The notes beneath the pieces are model-generated. The model was not told the DNA's origin. It searched no databases and worked only from the letters and a program-made list of their open reading frames with translations. A stretch of 64,000 nt of DNA from Granulicella tundricola MP5ACTX9 (GTDB lineage: Bacteria; Acidobacteriota; Terriglobia; Terriglobales; Acidobacteriaceae): positions 1,860,001 through 1,924,000 of the forward strand of contig NC_015064.1 of NCBI RefSeq assembly GCF_000178975.2, given 5' to 3'. The position numbers were made by a program, and so were the translations under genes. Below, one piece after another: positions 54,301 to 61,448 of this stretch. Position 1 is the stretch's first letter, and every line of letters starts with the position of its first letter.

Positions 54301-54815
54301 GGAATGTTCTGGACTTCAGCGGGAGAGATCAGCGTGGAGATGTCAGAGGTGCTGCGATCCAGTTCCTGTCCCTTGGACTGAACGGTGACGGTCTCGGTGG
54401 TCTGGCCGAGCTCAAGGTTGACATTGACTGAGGTGACCTGGGCCACGGTGGCGATGAGGTTCTCCGTGACCGACTGCTTGAGCCCCGGGGCGCTGACCGT
54501 GATGCGATAGGGTCCTGGGATGACCTGGGGCGCGACGAAGGTTCCCGACGAGTCACTCTGGCCGGAGAAGACTGTGACGCCGGTGTCCTGGTTGACGATG
54601 AGGATCGTCGCGCTGGGAACGAGCGCTCCTGAGGGATCGAGCACCTGGCCGCGGATGGTGGCATTGGTGTTCTGCGCATAGGCCGATCCCCCATTTGAAA
54701 AAGAACCTGGCAGGGTCGAGCATGCTGCGAGGGCGAGGGCGGTTCCTGCGAGTGATGCCCTCATCACCCGCTTGGCTGGGTGAAACGGACGGCGGACGAC
54801 TTGATCTACTTTCAC
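51327..54815 (-). CDS. TonB-dependent receptor, Oar-like with carboxypeptidase-regulatory N-domain
   Basis: A 1162-residue outer-membrane protein. The start is the GTG at 54815, preceded by GGAGG eight bases upstream, a near-perfect ribosome site; the longer frame has none. After an Arg-rich leader and signal peptide (LAGTALALAACSTL), residues about 50-135 form the carboxypeptidase-regulatory domain (TIRGQVLDPSGALVPSATIL). Then come the plug (IPLQGRAVENLLAFIPGV; SINGSRTLNTEVLLNGVST) and a large barrel (RIGGSLRKNEF; LNLGIRYEYESPLV), ending in aromatic RLYF. Such receptors import oligosaccharides or other large ligands; here the ligand is unknown. Divergent from a membrane-anchored putative regulator. 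Confidence 0.9.
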   Translation of the reverse strand: MKVDQVVRRPFHPAKRVMRASLAGTALALAACSTLPGSFSNGGSAYAQNTNATIRGQVLDPSGALVPSATILIVNQDTGVTVFSGQSDSSGTFVAPQVIPGPYRITVSAPGLKQSVTENLIATVAQVTSVNVNLELGQTTETVTVQSKGQELDRSTSDISTLISPAEVQNIPLQGRAVENLLAFIPGVAHGGAGDTPNTSQLSINGSRTLNTEVLLNGVSTIIASTGSPLSLPSSDGVDSFRAITTNAPAEYGRTSGAVISVNTISGTNTYHGNLYFLAKNEAFDANTYFHKETINATTGAITPRSRDRFFQAGGSFGGPVRIPHLYNGRDKTFFFVNFDRTIQPSSTLVTATVPTAAQRTGNLSNALATTDANGNKRTPQTIYQPNGTASLPFTNGQVTGIDPAAAKILALLPLPNTIGTYDPANNRYTSNWTSLQNLTQHTNKIVVRVDEAVTPKDRLSFNVYRYTTQQPQQVTYNSKLLNTTWDCTCNNAWLPSVDYTRTFTPTLVMDLNMGFFRNVVLRNPPGTGLGAASLLGIASLPLDQTPELTNPGISNIGADTNTNQINITNTFTPFGTVTKTFGPHTFRIGGSLRKNEFNSYNPASSPEGSIAFDGSITNHGASGNANTGIADFLLGKIKTGSYEQPQPETGRRNYNYGLFFQDDWRVTTRLTLNLGIRYEYESPLVIANNIYSRIDPATGTLLVAGQNASRSLNIGTPKADLSPRIGLAYSLDSKTVIRAAFGTFYSTIFQNLGGQLAYPGFDNTISYNNLGTAVAQPFSLSQGLPLAAPANLSNPGLALANASAANPYTVAISFNNQQHMSLVQQWNLGFQRQLPLALTLEVNYVGNHGLHLPYVAGENQVPLAAVPAVTLANTSLATQNSLQFPQFKSFSTTNNIGGSNYNALQITVHREFNKRLAVISNYSYAKAEDDASSIYNFSAPNGTANSQYPVDNGARIKDFTVSNIDVKHILNIGVIYTTPGPWWLRNFHISPVFFGHTGLPINITQSNEIPGASQRPNGNPQLLKLANPVANGAALQYFDSATDPNFPLTASGPVYNTINGVRTQIVATGFGNVGRDSNRAPGEVDFDASISKDFKLYKRLGFQFRVDAFNVINHTNFGAPSGSLSVTEVGTAPTFATSSGFGKITSTQPNRTLQLSSRLYF

Positions 54816-55089
54816 GGGTGCTGCCTCCAAAGAGTGTGGCGCTCGAGCCGGAAGGGCTGGACGGATCTCTCTGGTCTTGAATTCTGGCCTTCGAATCGGT
54901 CGCGTCTTACGAGCCTGCCAACACTCGACGCTGAGGGTGCTTATTAGCAAGTGACTTACGGTTTGTTCTGGGGCGTCGCGGAAAGCTATTTGCTTTCAGC
55001 AGTTTAGCAGCGGCCTCTCACTTGTGACAAACGTCCCTTGCTCGCGCCGTTCCTTATCAGTATCATCGCGAACGACTCAGAAGAGTGTG
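54816..55089. promoter_or_regulatory. Divergent intergenic region between TonB receptor and regulator
   Basis: 274 bases between the two starts. It contains GCAAGTGACTTACGG (54948-54962) and CTCACTTGTGAC (55017-55028), whose CAAGTGA/TCACTTG cores are inverted relative to each other and match the arms of the palindrome at 51266-51305. Possible operator pair; no certain -10/-35. Confidence 0.35.
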
Positions 55090-56325
55090 ATGAAGACGAT
55101 CTTAGAGGCCTGGAGCCCGGAAACACAGCATGACCGTAGAGCAATCATCCTTGAGCTGGATTGCATCCTGGCGAGCCCTCATTTCTCAAACAGCAAGCGC
55201 TATCCAGCGCTGCTGCGCTATATCGTCGAACGGGCGCTGGAGGGCAGGGCTCATCTGCTCAAGGAGCGCACCCTCGGCATCGAGGTCTTCCAGCGGTCGG
55301 TTGACTATGACACCAACGCCGATACCGTCGTCCGCTATACGGCAGGTGAGGTTCGCAAACGGCTTTCACTCTATTACCATCAGCATGATTCCACTCACGG
55401 GATCCACATCTCGCTTCCGGTTGGAAGTTATGTTCCTGAGTTCCTCAAAGAGCACGAGCCGGAGACTGACCCAGGTCGAACCGGTTTGCTCCTCATCGAT
55501 GAGCAAAATTCGCCGGCTGTGGCCACGGTCGCGACGGTGCAATCAGACGTCGTTACAATCTCGCCGTCTCACGGCTCGCCACGGATGCTTTGGCTGATCG
55601 TGATCTTCGTGCTGCTCGCCTCACTGGGCGTTGCATCTCTCTGGAAGTTCGGGCCCGTCTCGTCCAATGCTGTCGATCAGTTCTGGGGGCCAGTCCGGCA
55701 GGAGCCGAGCACTGCGCTGCTCTGTGTCGGCGGGAATGTCTTTGACGGAAATCACTTCTCCGGCACGATGACCGCAGGCAAAGACATTCAGTATCCCTTT
55801 GTGTCGATGCAACTGGCCTCCGCGATTGCACGGGTTGGCGGTCTGCTGGAACGGCTCAATACCAGGTACCAGATTCAAGCCTCCGCGCCTACGCCGCTGG
55901 GTGATCTCAGGGAACGTCCGGTGATTCTGCTGGGCGGCTACAACAACCCCTGGACGATGCGACTGGTGGAGACACTTCGCTTCCAGCTTCCGCCAGAGCC
56001 GTTTGAAGGGATTGTCGATCGTGATCATCCCGGCCGCCAGTGGACCCGCGATAAGTCCCAGCCGTACGCGAGCACCGACGACTATGCGCTCATTGCACGA
56101 TTCCGCGATGCCCGAACGGGAAATGTCGTCTTCTTACTCGCGGGACTTGGCAGAAACGGAACGGAGGGCGCTGCCCAGTTCGCCACGAGTCCGCTCTATA
56201 TGGAGCAGGTGAGCAAGCGAATCGGCAAGAAACTCAGCAGCGGTAATCTTGAGATGGTGATCAAGGTCAATGTTATCGACGGTAAGACCGGGGCGCCGTC
56301 CATTGAAGACCTGTGGGTGTGGTAA
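55090..56325 (+). CDS. Membrane-anchored putative regulator with winged-helix-like N-domain
   Basis: A 411-residue protein. The first 130 residues have the pattern seen in many acidobacterial signalling proteins: CILASPHFSNSKRYPALLRY, then ERTLGIEVFQRSVDYDTNAD and IHISLPVGSYVPEF, resembling a DNA-binding helix-turn-helix/winged domain. A membrane helix (MLWLIVIFVLLASLGVASLW, about 165-184) leads to an outer domain of about 220 residues with no known fold, including a Gly-rich VFLLAGLGRNGTEGAAQF. It is a CadC-like layout: cytoplasmic binding domain, one helix, outer sensor. It is divergent from the TonB receptor gene and may control it (inference). Confidence 0.65.
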   Translation: MKTILEAWSPETQHDRRAIILELDCILASPHFSNSKRYPALLRYIVERALEGRAHLLKERTLGIEVFQRSVDYDTNADTVVRYTAGEVRKRLSLYYHQHDSTHGIHISLPVGSYVPEFLKEHEPETDPGRTGLLLIDEQNSPAVATVATVQSDVVTISPSHGSPRMLWLIVIFVLLASLGVASLWKFGPVSSNAVDQFWGPVRQEPSTALLCVGGNVFDGNHFSGTMTAGKDIQYPFVSMQLASAIARVGGLLERLNTRYQIQASAPTPLGDLRERPVILLGGYNNPWTMRLVETLRFQLPPEPFEGIVDRDHPGRQWTRDKSQPYASTDDYALIARFRDARTGNVVFLLAGLGRNGTEGAAQFATSPLYMEQVSKRIGKKLSSGNLEMVIKVNVIDGKTGAPSIEDLWVW

Positions 56326-56633
56326 GGACTTTTGCCGATCCGGGTCCGGAGTCGACTGAGCCTTCCGGTGCTGTGCCTTAACTTAAGGGACGCTATGCCG
56401 GAGATAAGCTGTTCCAGCGGCCGGTGCGATCGCTCCAGGAGCGGAGGCGCGCATCGCCCACGCAGCTCCTACGAACGGAAGCGACCATCAAAGTTTTCAA
56501 TGTAAACCACACACGAATTGTATCGATCCCGACCGCTCTCTTGCGAATCAAAAGGCGAGGGGAGGATCAGCCTCCCCGGACATTGAGAAGCCGCGTGGTT
56601 CACGGCTTGATGCCACAGAATTGAGGAGATTAG
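56326..56633. other. Gene-free stretch before the aldo/keto reductase
   Basis: 308 bases with no supported gene. A hairpin GGGGAGG-ATCA-GCCTCCCC at 56558-56576 lies 57 bases before the reductase start and could act in its leader; TGAGGAG serves as ribosome site. Confidence 0.45.
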
Positions 56634-57479
56634 ATGGATACTCTTATCGTTCCAGAGCGCACTTTGAATGATGCGCTTACGTTACCCGAGGTGGGATTTG
56701 GCACCTATCAACTCAATGGCAACGAGGGCGTGAAGACGATGGTCGGCGCGATCCGCAACGGCTATCGACTGCTCGATTCTGCTTTCAATTATGAGAATGA
56801 GGGGGCTGTTGGAGAGGCGATACGCCAGGCCGGTATTCCACGTTCCGAGCTTAGAGTGACTTCAAAGCTCCCGGGCCGGCACCAGAAGTATAGGGAAGCG
56901 CTACGTACGGTAGAAGAGTCTCTCTTCCGGGCTCAGCTTGAGTACTTCGATCTCTACCTCATTCATTGGCCCAATCCGAAGCAAGGCCTGTATGTGGAAG
57001 CGTGGCAAGCGCTCCTCGAGGTCAAGAAGCGTGGTCTGGTGCGGTCTGTGGGCGTCTGCAACTTTCTGCCGGAGCACCTCGACCGTCTTGAACAGGAGAC
57101 GCATGTGCTGCCCAGCGTCAACCAGATTGAGATGCACCCTTACTTCTCGCAGCCAACACAGGTTGCTTACGATCGAGCGCATGGCATCGCGACGGAGGCC
57201 TGGAGCCCGCTGGGACGTGCGAACGATCTGCTCAAGAACGAAGTGGTGACAAAGATCGCGGCTAAGCTCAAGCGATCTCCCGGTCAGATCGTCCTGCGGT
57301 GGCATCATCAGCTTGGCGTGATTCCGATTCCGAAGGCAAGCAGCGATGAACGACAGAGGGAGAACCTTAGCCTCTTCGATTTCGAGCTGGATGTAACGGC
57401 GATGGATCAGATTGGCTCGCTGAATCGGCCGAATGGCAGGCTTGCGAATCAGGATCCGGCTGAGTACGAGGAGTTTTAA
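56634..57479 (+). CDS. Aldo/keto reductase
   Basis: A 281-residue NADPH-dependent oxidoreductase of the AKR superfamily. The catalytic tetrad is intact at the canonical positions: Asp48, Tyr53, Lys78 and His111 (RLLDSAFNYENE, VTSKL, LYLIHWPNP). The cofactor region PIPKASSDERQRENL also fits. Likely reduces small aldehydes or ketones, such as 2,5-diketo-gluconate-type or methylglyoxal substrates; not fixed by sequence. GAGGAG ribosome site. It ends in a 4-base overlap with the convergent rhodanese gene. Confidence 0.9.
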   Translation: MDTLIVPERTLNDALTLPEVGFGTYQLNGNEGVKTMVGAIRNGYRLLDSAFNYENEGAVGEAIRQAGIPRSELRVTSKLPGRHQKYREALRTVEESLFRAQLEYFDLYLIHWPNPKQGLYVEAWQALLEVKKRGLVRSVGVCNFLPEHLDRLEQETHVLPSVNQIEMHPYFSQPTQVAYDRAHGIATEAWSPLGRANDLLKNEVVTKIAAKLKRSPGQIVLRWHHQLGVIPIPKASSDERQRENLSLFDFELDVTAMDQIGSLNRPNGRLANQDPAEYEEF

Positions 57480-57883
57480 ACACGCTTTGTCAGGAACTCG
57501 ATGCCGAGACGTGCGGCGATGTCTTCGGGGACGCCGAAGTCGTTCGAGAGTTCGAAGCCGAGGTGACGCCAGGCGTCCAGGCCGCCTTCAAGGACTGACA
57601 CCGCGCGGACTCCGCGGCGCTTGAGCCCCAGGGCTACGCGGGCGCTCAGGATCTGTTGATGGGAGCTGCAATAGAGAACGATTTCGACGTCTTTGGGAAC
57701 AGCAAGTAACGGCCCGTTCTTGAGCCTTGCAGCGCTTATGCGGACGGAGCCCGGTATTCCTAACTCGGCTCCGTCGTGCCCCTCAAAGCCCAGGAGGTCG
57801 ATCACCGCTACCTTCTCTCCGCGTTGAATTTTCTGGTGAAGGAGTTCCGGTGTGATCCTGCGGAATCTGAGCTCTCGAATCAT
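57476..57883 (-). CDS. Rhodanese-like domain protein
   Basis: A 135-residue single rhodanese domain with the catalytic Cys72 in LYCSSHQQILSA and the EGGLDAWRHLGFEL C-terminal motif. It transfers sulfane sulfur or binds sulfur carriers. The DedA-like gene lies 30 bases upstream on the same strand; DedA and rhodanese domains also occur fused in one protein in other bacteria, which supports a joint function. Confidence 0.85.
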   Translation of the reverse strand: MIRELRFRRITPELLHQKIQRGEKVAVIDLLGFEGHDGAELGIPGSVRISAARLKNGPLLAVPKDVEIVLYCSSHQQILSARVALGLKRRGVRAVSVLEGGLDAWRHLGFELSNDFGVPEDIAARLGIEFLTKRV

Positions 57884-57913
57884 GGAGATGATGGTCCAGG
57901 CTCTCCAGACGAT

Positions 57914-58459
57914 CTAGACGAAGAGAGGGACGCCGAGGACGACGAGGAGGATTGATCCGAAGCCGCGAGCGAGATGTGCCGCTCGTTGGAGCTCGTCTGC
58001 GAAGAGGTATCCGAGGACGGTGTAGAAGAGCGACCAGAGAAGGGCACCGAGAGCGTCGGCGAGCATGAACTGCTTGACGGAGGTGCCTTCCGCCGCGGCC
58101 AGGGGAGGGGTAACTCCGTCAAGTCCGGGCACGAATTTGGCGGCGACGATCAAGCCGAATCCCCATCGTTCAAAGAGCTTTCTGGCTCTGAGCGAGGAGC
58201 CGGCGGGGTCACTGGTGAGGCGGCAGACGAGCTTCGTGACGCGGTGTCCCCAACGTCTTCCGCACCAGAACCAGACTCCATCGCCGGCGAGACAGCCGAG
58301 AACGCTGACGAGCAGCACGAGGCTCAGATGCAGACGCCCGTGGGCGGCCAGCGCACCGGCGGTCATGAGGAAGAGGGGCGCTGGAATGGGTAGGCAGAGC
58401 TGGCGGGCGAAGACTGCGAAGAGGAGTCCCCAGTAGGTCAGTTCGTGGAGTCCGCTCAT
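57914..58459 (-). CDS. DedA/VTT family membrane protein
   Basis: A 181-residue membrane protein from MSGLHELTYWGLLFAVFARQ; the longer upstream frame is low in hydrophobic content and not supported. Family blocks are ARQLCLPIPAPLFLMTAGAL, GDGVWFWCGRRWGHRV and AAKFVPGLDGVTPPLAAAEG. It probably works with the rhodanese encoded next to it. It differs from the DedA protein at 873-1493. Confidence 0.85.
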   Translation of the reverse strand: MSGLHELTYWGLLFAVFARQLCLPIPAPLFLMTAGALAAHGRLHLSLVLLVSVLGCLAGDGVWFWCGRRWGHRVTKLVCRLTSDPAGSSLRARKLFERWGFGLIVAAKFVPGLDGVTPPLAAAEGTSVKQFMLADALGALLWSLFYTVLGYLFADELQRAAHLARGFGSILLVVLGVPLFV

Positions 58460-58900
58460 TAGGTCTGTGAACTCCGGGTTGTCGGCTCTTGATGGTGTTT
58501 GAGCATTCGAATGGTGGGCGTCTGCCAGCGCTGTGTGGGTTCTGCTCCTGAGTGTACTTGCGCGGTTACGTCTTTGGCTCGCCTTCTCTGATTTGGTGCG
58601 GGAGGTTGCAGTGTTCGGGTAAAACGCATCAAGAGCCGCATGGTTGATAGCGTCTGGCAAGGCTTTGGGTTGCGGTCTTTGTGCTGCCATCACATAAAAC
58701 TATGAAAACCTCCTGCAAACAGTATTGGAAAGTTGCTGTCTCAAGAATCTATATATTGAGGGCCACTGAAACCGCGCAGTTGGCGGGGCGAGCTAATGCA
58801 GCGGCGGATGGCAGTAGAAGCTGCAGTTATTACGAGGCGTTTTCATCGTTTCAGAGGAAGAGACCCACTCTACGATATGGGACTGTAAAGGAGAAATATT
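58460..58900. other. Gene-free stretch between DedA and aldehyde dehydrogenase
   Basis: 441 bases upstream of two divergent genes. Open frames here lack family matches and have unusual composition. A+T-rich patches at 58685-58765 (TATATATTGAGG) may hold promoters, not resolvable by eye. AAAGGAG precedes the dehydrogenase start. Confidence 0.45.
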
Positions 58901-60385
58901 ATGTCTGCACTTTTAGAGAAGACTGTTTTGATGGATACCGCTGTATGGGATGGGAAGATGCTCTCTGGCGGCTGGATTACCGGGAGCGGCGGTTTGGCTG
59001 AAGTGACGGATAAGGCGACCGGTGAGGTGCTGGCGAAGGTCGGCGTGGCGAGCGCGGAGGATGTTCATCGGGCGTGTGATGCGGCGGCGGCAGCGGCTGC
59101 GGGTTGGGCGGCTACCCCAGCGGAGAAGCGTGCGGCGATTGTGAAGCGTGCGGGGCAGCTTCTGGCCGAGCATACAGACGAGGCGGTTTACTGGCTGGTG
59201 CGAGAGTCGGGATCGACGAAGTTCAAGGCGGGGTTTGAGGTTCAATTGACGGTTGCGCACTTTGAGAACTCCGCCGCTTACGGACGTAAGCCGACGCGGA
59301 CGATCGTCTCAGAGGACGAGCACATGATCAGCTACTACGACCGTGTTCCGCTGGGGGTTGTGGGAGTGATTGGGCCGTTCAACTTTCCGCTGATTCTTGG
59401 ATTGCGGAGCGTGTCGGCGGCGTTGGCGACCGGGAACACCGTGGTGCTGAAGCCAAGCCTGAATACGGCTGTGAGTGGCGGCATTCTGATTGCCCGTCTC
59501 TTTGAAGAGGCGGGTCTGCCTGAAGGCGTGCTGTACGTGCTGCCCGGCGAAGGCCCTGCGGGGTCGGTCCTTACGGAGAACGATCATGTGAAGATGGTCG
59601 CGTTCACGGGGTCGACGAGCGTTGGCAAGAAGATTGGCGCGGCGGCCGGTGCGGCGCTGAAACGGGTCTCGCTGGAACTGGGAGGGAAGAATCCGTTCAT
59701 CGTGCTTGCGGATGCGGATCTTGAACTTGCGGCGCGGGCTGGAGCCTTCGGCACGTTCCTTCATCAGGGACAGATCTGTATGACGATTGGACTGCACCTG
59801 GTGCATGAGTCGCTGGTGGATCGCTACGCGGAGCGCGTCGCTGAACTTGGACGGGAGTTGAAGGTTGGCGATCCTTGGAAGGAGCAGGTTGCACTGGGGC
59901 CGCTGATCAATGAGAAGCAGGCGGCTAACGTTGAACGAATTGTGAAGGAGACCGTTGCCGCGGGCGCTGAATTGATCGAAGGCGGAACGCGTGATGGACT
60001 CTACTTTCGCCCGACCGTGCTGAAGTATGTGCCGAAGGATAGCGCTGCGTTCAAGGAAGAAATCTTTGGGCCGGTGGCGACGATCGTCTCGTACAAGTCT
60101 GAGGATGAGGCGCTGGCGATCGCGAATGGGACCGGCTACGGTCTTTCGTCTGCAGTGTTTGGCGAGCTTGATCATGCCAGGGCGGTTGGTGCTCGAATCG
60201 ACGCGGGGATGGTTCATGTCAACGATCAGACGGTGATGGAGGATGCTCGTGCGCCGTTTGGCGGTACGCATCAGTCCGGCAATCCGACGAGGATTGGCGG
60301 GGAGTCTGATCTCGAGGAGTACACCACGTTCCGGTGGACGACTGAGACTCGCAAGCCGCAGCCGTATGCCTTGCCCAACGCGTAG
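58901..60385 (+). CDS. Aldehyde dehydrogenase, benzaldehyde-dehydrogenase-like
   Basis: A 494-residue NAD(P)-dependent dehydrogenase. The catalytic residues are in place: Asn161 (GPFNFPL), Lys184 (VVLKPS), Glu259 (LELGGKNP) and Cys293 (GQICMTIG). The block EDEHMISYYDRVPLGVVGVI and the C-terminal EYTTFRWTT resemble aromatic (benzaldehyde/vanillin) dehydrogenases. It oxidises an aldehyde to its acid. AAAGGAG ribosome site. Confidence 0.88.
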   Translation: MSALLEKTVLMDTAVWDGKMLSGGWITGSGGLAEVTDKATGEVLAKVGVASAEDVHRACDAAAAAAAGWAATPAEKRAAIVKRAGQLLAEHTDEAVYWLVRESGSTKFKAGFEVQLTVAHFENSAAYGRKPTRTIVSEDEHMISYYDRVPLGVVGVIGPFNFPLILGLRSVSAALATGNTVVLKPSLNTAVSGGILIARLFEEAGLPEGVLYVLPGEGPAGSVLTENDHVKMVAFTGSTSVGKKIGAAAGAALKRVSLELGGKNPFIVLADADLELAARAGAFGTFLHQGQICMTIGLHLVHESLVDRYAERVAELGRELKVGDPWKEQVALGPLINEKQAANVERIVKETVAAGAELIEGGTRDGLYFRPTVLKYVPKDSAAFKEEIFGPVATIVSYKSEDEALAIANGTGYGLSSAVFGELDHARAVGARIDAGMVHVNDQTVMEDARAPFGGTHQSGNPTRIGGESDLEEYTTFRWTTETRKPQPYALPNA

Positions 60386-60460
60386 AGGTGAGTGGACGTT
60401 TGTGACCCGGGGCTGCGCTGCTGCTAAGGCGGCCCCCGCGAACTGCTTGAAGGATTTGAG

Positions 60461-60691
60461 ATGAATGAATCGAGTGAAGTCCGGGTGCTGCGTCAGCTCA
60501 TCCTTGATGATGAAAGGGCGCTGGAGGCACTGCAGCAGCGCGAAACGGAGCTGCTGCGGACGATTGAGTTGCATGACTTTCACGCGGCAACACGTCGTGA
60601 ACGGATTCTGTCGGACATGCAATCCGCTGAAACGAGGTTGCGGAAAAACCGTCAGCAACTTGTTGCGCTTGGGGCTCGGATTGAGCTGTAG
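60461..60691 (+). CDS. Small coiled-coil protein
   Basis: A 76-residue, highly charged, probably all-helical protein (LRQLILDDERALEALQQRET, LRKNRQQLVALGARIEL), AAGGA before the ATG. It follows the aldehyde dehydrogenase by 75 bases and is convergent with glpF. An overlapping frame four bases later (60465) is poorer in charge pattern. Function unknown. Confidence 0.55.
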   Translation: MNESSEVRVLRQLILDDERALEALQQRETELLRTIELHDFHAATRRERILSDMQSAETRLRKNRQQLVALGARIEL

Positions 60692-60716
60692 TTGATAAGG
60701 GCTAGACCCTGTCTCG

Positions 60717-61448
60717 TCAGGCGCCGATCAGACGCAGGACTCCGCCGGCGAGGCTCGCGCCAAGGAGTGGGCCGAGGACGGGGACCCAGGAGTAGGCCCA
60801 GTCTGAGTGGCCCTTGCCAGCTATGGGGAGGACAGCGTGTGCGAGGCGTGGGCCGAAGTCGCGGGCGGGGTTGATGGCGTAGCCGGTGGTTGCGCCCAGC
60901 GACAGGCCCAAAGCCCAGACGAGGCAGCCGACCAGGAATGGGCTGAGACCGGCTGCTGCCCCGGTGCTGAGGACCAGCTTTGAGCTGATGGAGCCGACGA
61001 CCAAGACCAGGACGAAGGTGGCTACGATTTCGCTGAAGAGGTTGGAGCCATACGAACGGATGGCCGGTGCGGTGCAGAAGACACCGAGCTTCGCGGACTG
61101 ATCCTCTGTGATCTTCCAGTGTGGGAGGTAGAAGAGCCACACAACGACTGCTGCGACGAAGGCCCCAGAGACCTGCGCCAGGAGGTACGGGAGGAACCTG
61201 GCGAAGCTTCCGGTCTGGACGGCTAAGGCCAACGTGATGGCCGGGTTGAGGTGCGCGTCCGGACTGCCGAAGAGGTTTGCGGTGAAGATGCCGCACAGCA
61301 CTGCGAAGCCCCAGGCGGTGGTGATGGCCATCCAGCCGGAGCCTTCGGCTTTGGTGCGTTTGAGCAGGACGCCGGCTACGACGCCATCGCCGAGCAGCAT
61401 CATGATGAAGGTGCCCATGAACTCGCCGAGCAGGGGGCCGCGGATCAT
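60717..61448 (-). CDS. glpF: Aquaglyceroporin / glycerol facilitator GlpF
   Basis: A 243-residue, six-helix MIP-family channel from MIRGPLLGEFMGTFIMMLL. Both pore motifs are present: NPA at 68-70 and NPARD at 193-197; the Asp after the second NPAR is typical of glycerol-conducting members. It passively imports glycerol for GlpK and GlpD encoded upstream. It overlaps the glpD stop by 4 bases. Confidence 0.92.
   Translation of the reverse strand: MIRGPLLGEFMGTFIMMLLGDGVVAGVLLKRTKAEGSGWMAITTAWGFAVLCGIFTANLFGSPDAHLNPAITLALAVQTGSFARFLPYLLAQVSGAFVAAVVVWLFYLPHWKITEDQSAKLGVFCTAPAIRSYGSNLFSEIVATFVLVLVVGSISSKLVLSTGAAAGLSPFLVGCLVWALGLSLGATTGYAINPARDFGPRLAHAVLPIAGKGHSDWAYSWVPVLGPLLGASLAGGVLRLIGA

Noticed and set aside
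54816-54950. 45-codon N-terminal extension of the TonB receptor
   Set aside because: The GTG at 54815 has GGAGG at the right distance and leads into the Arg-rich leader and signal peptide; the upstream ATG has no ribosome site.
59309-60658. 449-codon frame antisense to the aldehyde dehydrogenase
   Set aside because: Arg/Gln/His-rich shadow; the dehydrogenase has complete catalytic residues.
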